Shown piece after piece: positions 1 to 7,991 of a DNA stretch of 64,000 nucleotides. The stretch lies in contig NZ_JBKOPS010000003.1 in the NCBI RefSeq assembly GCF_047272945.1, forward strand, positions 186,001 to 250,000. The letters are read 5' to 3'. The stretch is from Rubrolithibacter danxiaensis. GTDB taxonomy: Bacteria > Bacteroidota > Bacteroidia > Sphingobacteriales > Sphingobacteriaceae. A program made the position numbers and the translations under genes. The notes beneath the pieces were generated by a model. The model saw nothing but the letters and a program-made list of their open reading frames with translations. It was not told the origin of the DNA and ran no database searches. Position 1 is the stretch's first letter, and every line of letters begins with the position of its first letter.

Positions 1-391
1 TTTTCCGGTTATCTTTTGCAGCTTGTAAAGAATTAAATGACGACAGATTCCCGCCCATAGGTGAGCGAACGGCTTTGTCCTTTAAAAAAGATGCCTTTGT
101 TGCATCGACAAAAACCCCGGGAGAAGCGTAATCGACTGTCAAAAATGTATTTCCGGACTTTTTCAATTCAGCACCGTTTTCGTGTAAAAAGTTGGCCATA
201 CATTCTGCCGCATCAAACTTAAACACCTTGCCTTTAGCGGTAATTATTTCAGCCCCAAAATGATTATCCATAATCGTCATTTTGCAGTGATGACAGGCAT
301 CCTGGCCGAATAAAATAGGTTCAGGCCCCGATGAACAGGAAAAAAGTAAAACCTGAGAAAACAGCACGGAAACAATTGTTAAACGTTTCAT
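1..391 (-). CDS. nosL: NosL copper-binding lipoprotein, 3' end cut by window edge
   Basis: My translation of the minus strand from the ATG at 391 gives an N-terminal hydrophobic stretch ending in a lipobox (LLFSCSS), so an outer- or periplasm-facing lipoprotein. The mature start carries CHHCKMTI, followed by the FKFDAAECMANF segment and a PMGGNL stretch, which together are typical of NosL. NosL delivers Cu(I) for assembly of the CuZ centre of nitrous oxide reductase. The start overlaps the stop of the upstream membrane-protein gene by 4 nt (ATGA), so the two are translationally coupled in one nos operon. About 130 residues are visible; the C-terminus, and presumably nosD/F/Y, lie outside the window. 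Family assignment is confident from motif and context. Confidence 0.88.
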   Translation of the reverse strand, partial: MKRLTIVSVLFSQVLLFSCSSGPEPILFGQDACHHCKMTIMDNHFGAEIITAKGKVFKFDAAECMANFLHENGAELKKSGNTFLTVDYASPGVFVDATKASFLKDKAVRSPMGGNLSSFNSLQAAKDNRK

Positions 392-1071
392 TTTAATTTA
401 TTTGCCACTCGTTGTTCATAAAATAAAACTGAGACAGCCAATGTACCGGCAATGCCTGCTACAATACCCCCAATATCGGGCAGTGAACCTGCCAAAAAGT
501 TAAGAAGCTGTTTATAACCAATTAAAGGTGGCTGGTAAGTCATACCGGCAACTTTAATGGCAGCTTTAGGATCAAGATTATGGCCATATTGATATTCCCA
601 TAAATAGAAGTCGATGAAACCGATAACCGCAAAAAGAACCAGCAAAATGATCCACGCTGCCAACCACTTTCGATTGTTTAGATAAGCGGTAATTAAGCCG
701 AATACCAGTACAAATCCGAAAACATAAGGCATAATTTTAAATTCCCAGAAGTCCTCCACGGCAATATGCTTCATGCCTATATAGTGATTGAGGCCATTTA
801 TCTGGTCAATATTTCCGCTTAAACCTGTAAGCCAGATCTTCATTCCCAGACCTTCGGGATATTGAGGTGCTTCGAGTACAATTTGCCAGAGTGGTAAGAA
901 ATAAGCACTCATCATTAACAAGGCGCTCACCGCTATCAAAACTCTGGACCGGTTCTTCATCTTAAAACTTTTCATTTTATCGGAACTTTTCAGGTTTAAA
1001 ACCTGGTCAATATGAGCTTGCCGACGGCCGCTCTCTATTATTCCGTTACTATTTTCGACAAGCTCAAACAT
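388..1071 (-). CDS. nos-operon membrane protein, function unknown
   Basis: 227 residues with about four hydrophobic segments (near residues 44-62, 115-133, 137-156 and 200-217) and a loop containing GLNHYIGMKHI. It lies between nosZ (31 bp upstream) and nosL (4-nt overlap), so it is part of the nos operon. Its position resembles that of the small membrane protein NosB in clade II nos clusters, but I see no motif that proves homology. The first 32 residues look uncharacteristic for a membrane protein; an internal ATG (MKSFKMKNRSRVL) is an equally good start. Likely role: inner-membrane assembly or electron-transfer factor for N2O reductase (inference from context only). Confidence 0.7.
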   Translation of the reverse strand: MFELVENSNGIIESGRRQAHIDQVLNLKSSDKMKSFKMKNRSRVLIAVSALLMMSAYFLPLWQIVLEAPQYPEGLGMKIWLTGLSGNIDQINGLNHYIGMKHIAVEDFWEFKIMPYVFGFVLVFGLITAYLNNRKWLAAWIILLVLFAVIGFIDFYLWEYQYGHNLDPKAAIKVAGMTYQPPLIGYKQLLNFLAGSLPDIGGIVAGIAGTLAVSVLFYEQRVANKLK

Positions 1072-1102
1072 GACATCAATTGATTTATGTTACTACTAAA
1101 AC

Positions 1103-3085
1103 CTATTTTTTAGCTAATGGATTATCCCCCAGTTTATAAGAAATGGCAATGTTTGAATTTGCTGGAGAAACTCTGAAATAACCCGACATTTCCTGGTGAA
1201 GAGCTGAACAGAAATCGGTACAGTAATAAGGGAATACTGCTTCCCTGTCAGGTACCCATTTCAATGTTGCTGTTTCACCGGGCATAACTAAAAGCTCGGC
1301 ATTGTTTGAACCTTTAATTGCAAAACCATGAGGAACATCCCAGTCTTGTTCGAGGTTGGTAACATGCACGTAAACTTCGTCTCCCATTTTAATTCCCTCA
1401 ACATTATCCGGAGCAAGGTGCGAACGGATTGCAGTCATATACACATCCACACGATTTCCTTTTCTGACAACTTTCGCTTCTTTCTCTGATTTGGCTGCGA
1501 AGGGATGGTGATTTTCCTCCAGTTTGAAAAATTTTACCTGGTTCTTTGTCACCTTCTCTGCAGGAATAGTTTGCGCATAATGCGGTTCGCCGATGGTTGG
1601 AAAATCAAGCAAAAGCTTCATTTTATTGCCGGTAATATCAATTAATTGTGCAGATTGAGTAAGTTCAGGACCTGTTGACAGGTACCTGTCTTTTGTAATT
1701 TTATTCAGGGCAACTACATATTTTCCGTATGGAGATTTATTATCGCCGCCAGGAATTGATAAGTGGCCGATTGAATAATAGGTTGGAATACGGTCTATTA
1801 CCTCGCGTGTATTTAATTTCCATTTTACAATTTCAGAAGACACAAACATGGAGGTATAGGCATATCCTTTGCCGTCAAATTCAGTGTGCAGAGGGCCTAA
1901 TCCTGGTTTTTCAACCTCGCCTTCAAGTACTGAGTTGTATTTTAGCACCGGAATCCCTGTTTCTGTTCCCTGATCTTCAAACTGTTTATTGTCTATAGCC
2001 GATAGCATTTTTTTGAAGGAAAATACAGGAATTACCGCTGCAAGTTTTCCGCTGGCAACTATGTATTCACCGGTAGGGTCTACATCGGCTCCGTGAGGAG
2101 ATTTAGGACAGGGAATGTAATAAACAAGGCCGGGATAATCTTTTACATCAAGCATTAACACGTCATTTTTAATAGTAGAAGTAGCAGAATGTGTTTTTTC
2201 ATCCCATACGTTATGTGCGTATTTTGCGGGCACTTTTTTTCCTTTACCCTGAGCAACAAGCGCTTCCGCTTTTTTCCAGTTTACTGCCATAATAAAATCC
2301 TTATCCCGTTGACTGGCATTTACTTCAAGCAGTGTATTAGCTTCTTCTGTATTATAGGTGGTAAAAAATATCCAGTCTTTTGACGGTCCTTTTCCGGCTC
2401 TTGCCAGATCGTAATTAAAGCCCGGAATAATCAGCTGAAAAGCAAGGTTCATTGTTCCTTTATCCTTGTCTACCTTAATAAAGGAAGCAGCTCCCTTGAA
2501 GCTCTTTTTATAAGAATCGATAGGAACATCCTTATCAGCGTCAAGCGGAATGCTGAATCGGGTATTTCCTACAACATACTCGGTATTTTCTGTACAGAAA
2601 GGCGAAGCATGATTACCGCCGACATTGGGGAGTTCAATTATTTCTTCCGTTTTAAATGTAGCAAGGTTAAGCCGGGCAATTCTGGGTGTATTGTTACCGT
2701 TTATAAAAAGCCAGCGGCCGTCATCCTGACCATTAGTTTTAGACAACTGGGGATGGTGTGCGTCATCCCACGGAACAAAGCCATGTGAAGTATTCAGCAT
2801 GGGTTTAGTTTCTTCAGAATAACCGTATCCATTTTCAGGATTTTGTGAAAAAACCGGAATCACTTTCAGTAAACGGCCGGAGGGAAGGCCGTACGCTGCT
2901 ATCTGACCGCTAAAACCGCCGGATGCAAACATGTAAAGTTCATCATACTTTCCGGGTGCCACATATACTTTTTTAGCGGCATCGGCGTCGGTATTTTGCC
3001 CTACTTTTCCCGGTTTGCAGGCTGTGAAGCAAAGTGCTGCAACAGAGGTAAGCAGAAATGCTGTTTTTTTGTAATTAAGGTCCAT
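1103..3085 (-). CDS. nosZ: Nitrous oxide reductase, atypical (clade II) type
   Basis: 660 residues. NosZ reduces N2O to N2 in the periplasm. It has an N-terminal seven-bladed propeller holding the four-copper CuZ site and a C-terminal cupredoxin domain holding CuA. The propeller region contains the CuZ histidine pair in WDDAHHPQLS (about residue 108) and further conserved segments such as SPHGADVDPTG. The C-terminus has the full CuA motif CTDFCSALHQEM (Cys-x3-Cys-x3-His-x2-Met). The N-terminus is a Sec-type signal with a near-lipobox cysteine (FTAC) and no twin arginine. Together with the DDAHHP form this places it in the atypical clade common in Bacteroidota. It follows a cytochrome c gene by 26 bp and precedes nosL. 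Confidence 0.97.
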   Translation of the reverse strand: MDLNYKKTAFLLTSVAALCFTACKPGKVGQNTDADAAKKVYVAPGKYDELYMFASGGFSGQIAAYGLPSGRLLKVIPVFSQNPENGYGYSEETKPMLNTSHGFVPWDDAHHPQLSKTNGQDDGRWLFINGNNTPRIARLNLATFKTEEIIELPNVGGNHASPFCTENTEYVVGNTRFSIPLDADKDVPIDSYKKSFKGAASFIKVDKDKGTMNLAFQLIIPGFNYDLARAGKGPSKDWIFFTTYNTEEANTLLEVNASQRDKDFIMAVNWKKAEALVAQGKGKKVPAKYAHNVWDEKTHSATSTIKNDVLMLDVKDYPGLVYYIPCPKSPHGADVDPTGEYIVASGKLAAVIPVFSFKKMLSAIDNKQFEDQGTETGIPVLKYNSVLEGEVEKPGLGPLHTEFDGKGYAYTSMFVSSEIVKWKLNTREVIDRIPTYYSIGHLSIPGGDNKSPYGKYVVALNKITKDRYLSTGPELTQSAQLIDITGNKMKLLLDFPTIGEPHYAQTIPAEKVTKNQVKFFKLEENHHPFAAKSEKEAKVVRKGNRVDVYMTAIRSHLAPDNVEGIKMGDEVYVHVTNLEQDWDVPHGFAIKGSNNAELLVMPGETATLKWVPDREAVFPYYCTDFCSALHQEMSGYFRVSPANSNIAISYKLGDNPLAKK

Positions 3086-3111
3086 TTTTTTATTTATTAG
3101 AAATTAAACTT

Positions 3112-3618
3112 CTATTGACTATCGTTCTCACGAAAGAATTCGAGGATTTGCCGGGTTTCATCGTCAGAAACATTCTGAAAGGTCATCTGCACCAGGTGTT
3201 TTTCAAATAGTGCTTTGGCAACGGCATCTTTCTGCGTCATTTCCTGCGGGTTGGTGATCATATTCATGATCCATTCGGGCTCTCTTCTTTTAGTTACATC
3301 TTTTAAACCCGGGCCTACCAATTTCTCATTTGTTGTTTTATGGCAGGATGAGCATTTTGCCTCGAATACAGTTTTACCCTTTTCTGCAAGCCCTTTATCA
3401 AGTGCCCCGATTTCAACTGAAGTAAATTTTCCTACTCCTTTGCTTTCACTTTTAGCTTCGGGGTCTGTAACTACTGCTGCCTCTGTGGTAGCTGCTGAAG
3501 ATTCAGTGGTTGTGGCTTCTTCATTAGAAGTACTGCTTTGGTCGGCATTTCCACATGCATATAGCAGAGAAAAGCCTCCTATTAATAATACTGCCTTTAT
3601 TTGTACTGGAATTTTCAT
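3112..3618 (-). CDS. Monohaem cytochrome c lipoprotein, likely electron donor to NosZ
   Basis: 168 residues from the ATG at 3618. The frame stays open upstream to 3705, but the extra 29 residues are not signal-like and would run through a regulatory palindrome (3693-3704), so 3618 is preferred. The chosen start gives a lipoprotein signal (LLIGGFSLLYAC), then a low-complexity Ser/Thr/Glu linker (residues ~25-65), then a class I cytochrome c domain with haem motif CSSCH and a C-terminal helix ending in EFFREND. Candidate axial methionines lie in NPQEM or VQMTF. As the first gene of the nos operon, 26 bp before nosZ, it most likely passes electrons to NosZ. Confidence 0.88.
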   Translation of the reverse strand: MKIPVQIKAVLLIGGFSLLYACGNADQSSTSNEEATTTESSAATTEAAVVTDPEAKSESKGVGKFTSVEIGALDKGLAEKGKTVFEAKCSSCHKTTNEKLVGPGLKDVTKRREPEWIMNMITNPQEMTQKDAVAKALFEKHLVQMTFQNVSDDETRQILEFFRENDSQ

Positions 3619-3639
3619 ATCTGTTTTTAGTTTATGCTG

Positions 3640-3704
3640 TAAAAGTATTTCTGTTGATTTAGTGATTAGGTGATAAGCGTTACCAGAAAAACTGATCGTT
3701 ATCA
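3640..3704 (-). promoter_or_regulatory. Candidate Crp/Fnr-type operator and -7 box of the cytochrome c/nosZ operon
   Basis: TGAT-CGTT-ATCA at 3693-3704 is a perfect FNR/CRP-type half-site palindrome. On the minus strand a near -7 element (TACTTTTA at 3640-3647, one mismatch to TAnnTTTG) lies about 55 bp downstream, which would put the palindrome near -61.5, the usual class I activator position. The start codon is 22 bp beyond the -7 box. The assignment is from sequence pattern only. Confidence 0.45.
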
Positions 3705-3749
3705 CTGAATAATAGAAGATAAAATTATCTTTTATTGGTGCAAATTTTT

Positions 3750-4178
3750 TTATTTCAGGAAGTATCTGTTTTGTTCAAATTCATGTACCATTTCATTTAA
3801 AGATTTTTTGCTGAACTCTATCAAAAGCTGTGTACGTATGGGTTTTATTTGCTCGTGCATGGGACACGGAGCGGCATCCGAACAATCTTTAAGTCCCATT
3901 GCGCATGCACAGAACAAATCGTTCCCATCTACTGCCCTGATGATATCGATCAAGTATAAAGAACGGTCGTCTTCAATATAAAAGCCGCCATTAGGGCCTT
4001 TTGATGAGGAGAGTACTTTTTTGCGTGATAAGGTTTGCAGAATTTTAGCCGTAAAATGCATGGGCGAACCTATTGCCGATGCTATATCTACTATCCCCGC
4101 TTTCTCATTCTTATGATTTTTATATGCGATGTAGACCGTTGCCCTTATTGCATATTCGCATGATTTTGAAAGTAACAT
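3750..4178 (-). CDS. Rrf2-family transcriptional regulator, probable Fe-S sensor
   Basis: 142 residues. The N-terminal winged helix-turn-helix begins MLLSKSCEYAIRATVYIA and includes the recognition-helix region PMHFTAKILQTLSRKKVLSSSKGPNGGF, as in IscR, NsrR and RsrR. Four cysteines follow at residues ~88-104 in CACAMGLKDCSDAAPC (Cys-x1-Cys-x6-Cys-x5-Cys), a plausible [Fe-S] ligand set, although the spacing is not the classical NsrR or IscR pattern. It sits just downstream of ric and upstream of the nos operon, so control of NO-stress or denitrification genes (NsrR-like) is the obvious inference. A separate -7 promoter element lies in the 42-bp gap behind ric. Confidence 0.88.
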   Translation of the reverse strand: MLLSKSCEYAIRATVYIAYKNHKNEKAGIVDIASAIGSPMHFTAKILQTLSRKKVLSSSKGPNGGFYIEDDRSLYLIDIIRAVDGNDLFCACAMGLKDCSDAAPCPMHEQIKPIRTQLLIEFSKKSLNEMVHEFEQNRYFLK

Positions 4179-4194
4179 ACCGTCTTTTATACTG

Positions 4195-4202
4195 CAAACC
4201 TA
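4195..4202 (-). promoter_or_regulatory. Bacteroidota -7 promoter element for the Rrf2 gene
   Basis: The minus strand reads TAGGTTTG, an exact TAnnTTTG match, 16 nt before the ATG at 4178. It lies in the short gap between ric and the Rrf2 gene and suggests the regulator can be transcribed independently of ric with a very short leader. Confidence 0.5.
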
Positions 4203-4220
4203 ATTTTTAACTATCACTTT

Positions 4221-5177
4221 TTAAACTCCGGTTAATTCTTTCTCAACCTGGATTGCTTTTGGAAATAAAATGTTATTCTCTAAATGCACATGCCTGTTCA
4301 GGTCATTTTCGTATTCTTCCAGCTTTTTATACAAAATAGTGTACGAACTGCAGGCATCTGCAGGTAAACGGTAATCATCAGTAAGTTCACGAATGGTTTC
4401 AAAATCTTCACCTGCCTGCTCATGCTCCATTTCCATTAACTGTATCGGGTTTGAAACCTTGCCAAAAGCTGCTTTTTGTAACATACCACCATTTTTTTGT
4501 GTATTGGCCAATTCTTTAATAAAAGGGAAGAGGATTTTTTCTTCTTTCGCCATATGCAGCGTCAAGTCCTGCCCTATTCTTGAAAATACTTCTGCAACAC
4601 TGATTGCTTCCGGGTGGCGGTCGCCATGCACACGTGCCACTTTATGCGCAAGCTCATTTATAAAAGCTGTATTTTCTTTAACATATTGATGGTGCGTATT
4701 GATAATATAATCGCTTAAAAAACCAATATCCCATTTTTGAAAATCGTTTTCGCTGTTTTTATTTTCACCGTTAATTAATGAAAGTTCTTTTTCAACAGCA
4801 TCGGCGTCTATTCCTTTCTTTTCACAAACTTCAGTGAGAGTTTTCTTTCCGCCGCAGCAAAAGTCAATACCGAACTTTTTAAACACCTGGGCTTTTCGAT
4901 AATCTTTGGCAACAATTTCGCCAATGGTCTCTTCGCTGGCTTCTGCTCCGCGTTTTGCTATTTTTACTTTCCATATTTCCGGGCCGCTTTCCAGATATTC
5001 CCATGAAAAGGTTTGTCCTCTTTCTGCCAGTAATTGATAATACAAAGGTTTTGGGTCATGGTCGTTATGAATAACGAACGATTCTGCCGGAGCTAAAGAA
5101 TCAAATTTTTGAAAGATAGTAGGATGTTTAAAACGAGGTTCAATAACTGTTACATCCAGAATACTGATAGTTTCCAT
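4221..5177 (-). CDS. ric: Iron-sulfur cluster repair di-iron protein Ric with N-terminal DUF2249
   Basis: 318 residues. Residues 1-75 form a DUF2249 domain (HPTIFQKFDSLAPAESFVIHNDHDP, LYYQLLAERG). Residues ~80-135 are the ScdA_N/DUF542 domain with the invariant paired cysteines in FGIDFCCGGKKTL. The rest is a hemerythrin-like four-helix bundle with the expected histidine/glutamate ligands (NTHHQY, HMAKEEKILFP, MEHEQAGEDF, HVHLENNILFP). Ric (YtfE/ScdA) repairs Fe-S clusters damaged by NO or oxidants in the cytoplasm. It is divergent from the NO reductase gene and next to the Rrf2 regulator and nos operon, so this is an NO-response locus. The DUF2249 fusion is less common than stand-alone Ric. 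Confidence 0.93.
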   Translation of the reverse strand: METISILDVTVIEPRFKHPTIFQKFDSLAPAESFVIHNDHDPKPLYYQLLAERGQTFSWEYLESGPEIWKVKIAKRGAEASEETIGEIVAKDYRKAQVFKKFGIDFCCGGKKTLTEVCEKKGIDADAVEKELSLINGENKNSENDFQKWDIGFLSDYIINTHHQYVKENTAFINELAHKVARVHGDRHPEAISVAEVFSRIGQDLTLHMAKEEKILFPFIKELANTQKNGGMLQKAAFGKVSNPIQLMEMEHEQAGEDFETIRELTDDYRLPADACSSYTILYKKLEEYENDLNRHVHLENNILFPKAIQVEKELTGV

Positions 5178-5203
5178 ATTGCTGTTACATTTTTTATTTA
5201 AGA

Positions 5204-5246
5204 CAAAACTATCTTCTATTGAACTTAAAATTTGTGATTAAGATCA
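5204..5246 (-). promoter_or_regulatory. ric promoter with FNR/CRP-type operator at class II spacing
   Basis: The minus strand carries TAGTTTTG (exact TAnnTTTG -7 element) at 5204-5211. The perfect palindrome TGAT-TAAG-ATCA lies at 5235-5246. Its centre is about 33 bp from the -7 box, i.e. about -41.5 from the predicted start site. This is the classical position for class II activation by a Crp/Fnr-family regulator. The ric start codon is 26 bp downstream of the -7 box. Confidence 0.6.
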
Positions 5247-5579
5247 TGAATAATTCAGATTCTGATCACATTATCTGCGCCGAAGGAAAGGAGATTTGCA
5301 ATCATCATTAAAGAGCAAAAAATCTTTAATTACAACAAGGCCGCCGTTGGAAAGATCAGATGCAGATTTTTAGAAAACTTTCTGTACAGATACAAGTTAA
5401 AGCTGATAAAGGAAGGAATTGTAAAAATTAGCCAAAAACGGTTTCAACTGTGGATATAAGCATGTTTGAAGGAGGCTCATAATGATTGAGGGATGTAATG
5501 TAATGGAATCTAATTTAATTTGAATTACTCTCTGTGGGAAACCGCTTAAAATAATCTGTAACCATCTAAATTCACATAC
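5247..5579. other. ric-norZ divergent intergenic region
   Basis: This 333-bp stretch separates divergent ric and norZ. A second TGATCA core lies at 5263-5268, close to the ric operator. No exact TAnnTTTG box was found for norZ; the nearest are one-mismatch versions (CATGTTTG near 5460, TTAATTTG near 5516). One frame stays open for about 69 codons (about 5250-5459, plus strand) but has no ATG, GTG or TTG start and no recognised domain, so I do not call it a gene. Confidence 0.4.
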
Positions 5580-7859
5580 ATGAAAAGAACCAAAAAGTTG
5601 TGGATCGCCTTTGCGTTAGTAGTAGGCTTATCCTTTGCAGTCCTGATCTATTACGGCGTTAAAATTTACCAGCAGGCACCTCCCATTCCTGAACGTGTTG
5701 AAGTTGAAAACGGAAAAGTCCTGTTTACAGGAACCGATATCAGCGACGGACAGAATGTATGGCAAAGTATCGGAGGACAGGAAGTTGGTTCGGTGTGGGG
5801 ACACGGAGCATACGTTGCACCCGATTGGACAGCAGACTGGCTACATCGCGAAGCCCTATTTATCCTTAATTACTGGTCTGAAAAAGAAGATGGTGTAAGT
5901 TACGATAAGCTAAACCCCGAAAGACAGTCGGCGCTTCAAACCCGGTTGCAGAAAGAGTTGCGAAAAAACACTTATAATGCCGACACAAAAACATTAACGA
6001 TATCACCTCTGCGTGCCCTGGCTTTTGATCATTTAAGAAACTATTACTCTTCTCTTTTTAGTGATGATCCTGCATTCAACAAATTGCGTGATGCATACGC
6101 TATTCCAAAAGAAACGATAAAAGATCCGGAACGGTTACGGCAAATAAATACATTCTTCTTTTGGGCAAGCTGGGCCTGTGTAACAGAGCGGCCGGGAGAA
6201 AATGTATCCTACACACATAACTGGCCTTCTGATAAATTAATAGGCAATGTAGCTACAGGCGACCTGATGCTGTGGACGGGTTTTAGCGTTATCATGCTTC
6301 TTTTCGGAATCGGAGTGCTTGTTTTTTACAATGCACAACATCAGGAAGATGAAATATCTGATGAAATTCCTCAGGATGATCCGCTCCTGTCCATCACTTC
6401 TACCCCGTCCATGAGGGCAACGCTTAAGTATTTCTGGATTGTAACGGCGTTGATCCTGTTGCAGGTTATACTGGGTGTAGTAACAGCACATTTTGGTGTA
6501 GAAGGAGGCGGATTTTATGGTATTCCGCTCGACCAGATTATGCCATACTCGCTAAGCCGAACCTGGCATGTTCAGCTTGCCATATTCTGGATTGCAACGT
6601 CCTGGCTTGCTACCGGCTTATACATTGCTCCGGCTGTTTCGGGGTACGAACCCAAATACCAGAAACTGGGAGTGAATTTCCTGTTTATTGCCTTGCTGAT
6701 TATTGTAGCCGGATCTATGGTAGGACAATGGATGGCTATTATGCAAAAACTTGGCTTTGCCGAAAACTTCTGGATCGGCCATCAGGGATATGAATATGTT
6801 GACCTAGGAAGATTCTGGCAGATATTCCTGTTCATTGGTTTGTTTTTATGGTTAGGGCTTATGGTAAGGGCTTTATGGCCTGCGTTGATACAAAAAGGCA
6901 ACAGTCGCAATTTACTTATCATGTTCATCATATCTTCTGTAGCCATTGCAATGTTCTATGGAGCCGGATTGATGTGGGGAAAACGCTCTAATCTTGCCGT
7001 TGCCGAATACTGGCGCTGGTGGGTAGTTCACCTTTGGGTGGAGGGATTTTTTGAAGTATTTGCTACTGTTGTTGCCGCTTTTCTTTTTGTACGCATGAAA
7101 TTGCTGAACGAAAAATCGGCAACGCTCAATGTCCTTTTTTCTACTATCATTTTTCTTTCAGGAGGTATTATAGGCACATTTCACCATTTATATTTTTCCG
7201 GAACGCCGACTGGAGTTCTGGCGCTTGGCTCAACTTTTAGTGCCCTCGAAGTTGTACCGCTTGTAATAATTGGAACAGAAGCGTATCATAATTACCGGAT
7301 TAGCCGCGTAAAACCTTGGGTGAGCGCTTACAAATGGCCTATTTATTGTCTCATTGCCGTTGCTTTCTGGAACTTCCTTGGAGCAGGAATATTTGGATTC
7401 ATCATTAACCCTCCCATTGCTTTGTACTACATGCAGGGACTAAATACCACACCATTGCATGGTCACACCGCCTTGTTTGGTGTTTACGGAATACTTGGAA
7501 TCGGCTTAATGCTGTTTGTATTGAAAGGCCTTTACCGTCAAAATGTATGGAAAGATAGTTTAATAAGCTTCTCATTCTGGTCGATAAATATCGGCTTATT
7601 CCTCATGGCAATATTAAGTCTGCTGCCAATCGGACTACTTCAAACCATTGCAAGTGTAAATGAAGGTATGTGGTATGCCCGTTCGGCAGAATTTATGCAG
7701 CAGCCTTTAATGAATACATTAAGATGGATGCGGGTTATCGGCGACACAATTTTCGCTTTTGGAACGATTGGCCTTGCACTGTTTGTTATTGGTTTAAAAA
7801 CAGGATGGAGCTATGAAAAAGGCAATTTTGATGTAGAAAAAACCCGAAAGACCTATTGA
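5580..7859 (+). CDS. norZ: Quinol-dependent nitric oxide reductase (single-subunit qNor)
   Basis: 759 residues, matching the length of fused qNor enzymes in which a NorC-like N-terminal part precedes the NorB catalytic subunit. An N-terminal membrane anchor (residues 7-28) is followed by a periplasmic domain containing GQNVWQSIGGQEVGSVWGHG and WTADWLHREA. About a dozen membrane helices follow, with the conserved catalytic-subunit histidines in SRTWHVQLAIFWIATSW, WWVVHLWVEGFFEVF, GTFHHLYFSGTP and PLHGHTALFGVYG. It reduces 2 NO to N2O using quinol at the cytoplasmic membrane, supplying the substrate of NosZ. It is a monocistronic unit, with an intrinsic terminator 20 bp after the stop, and is divergent from ric. 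Confidence 0.96.
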   Translation: MKRTKKLWIAFALVVGLSFAVLIYYGVKIYQQAPPIPERVEVENGKVLFTGTDISDGQNVWQSIGGQEVGSVWGHGAYVAPDWTADWLHREALFILNYWSEKEDGVSYDKLNPERQSALQTRLQKELRKNTYNADTKTLTISPLRALAFDHLRNYYSSLFSDDPAFNKLRDAYAIPKETIKDPERLRQINTFFFWASWACVTERPGENVSYTHNWPSDKLIGNVATGDLMLWTGFSVIMLLFGIGVLVFYNAQHQEDEISDEIPQDDPLLSITSTPSMRATLKYFWIVTALILLQVILGVVTAHFGVEGGGFYGIPLDQIMPYSLSRTWHVQLAIFWIATSWLATGLYIAPAVSGYEPKYQKLGVNFLFIALLIIVAGSMVGQWMAIMQKLGFAENFWIGHQGYEYVDLGRFWQIFLFIGLFLWLGLMVRALWPALIQKGNSRNLLIMFIISSVAIAMFYGAGLMWGKRSNLAVAEYWRWWVVHLWVEGFFEVFATVVAAFLFVRMKLLNEKSATLNVLFSTIIFLSGGIIGTFHHLYFSGTPTGVLALGSTFSALEVVPLVIIGTEAYHNYRISRVKPWVSAYKWPIYCLIAVAFWNFLGAGIFGFIINPPIALYYMQGLNTTPLHGHTALFGVYGILGIGLMLFVLKGLYRQNVWKDSLISFSFWSINIGLFLMAILSLLPIGLLQTIASVNEGMWYARSAEFMQQPLMNTLRWMRVIGDTIFAFGTIGLALFVIGLKTGWSYEKGNFDVEKTRKTY

Positions 7860-7879
7860 TCTTTCTGATAAATAACTAT

Positions 7880-7910
7880 AACGCCGGGCTTACATCCCGG
7901 CGTTTTTATT
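7880..7910 (+). terminator. Intrinsic terminator of norZ
   Basis: A 9-bp perfect stem (AACGCCGGG / CCCGGCGTT) with a 7-nt loop is followed by TTTATT, 20 bp downstream of the norZ stop. Confidence 0.85.
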
Positions 7911-7977
7911 TGCGTACATCAATTCAATAATCACTTCATTTTTACTTCCAGGATAAACAGCAAGTCTGCTACTTTAC

Positions 7978-7985
7978 TATCTTTG
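7978..7985 (+). promoter_or_regulatory. -7 promoter element of the phospholipase C gene
   Basis: TATCTTTG is an exact TAnnTTTG match and lies 7 nt before the ATG at 7992. It overlaps an upstream in-frame TTG (7983), which therefore cannot be the start. The predicted transcript has almost no leader. Confidence 0.55.
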
Positions 7986-7991
7986 AAGTAC

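Noticed and set aside
3619..3705. 29-residue N-terminal extension of the cytochrome c gene
   Set aside because: It overlaps the regulatory palindrome and would precede the lipoprotein signal with non-signal residues.
5263..5268. Second Fnr-type operator before norZ
   Set aside because: Only the TGATCA core is palindromic; the four-base spacer of a TGAT-N4-ATCA site is absent.
5250..5459. ATG-less open frame of about 69 codons between ric and norZ
   Set aside because: No usable start codon and no recognised domain; the length is within chance for AT-rich DNA.
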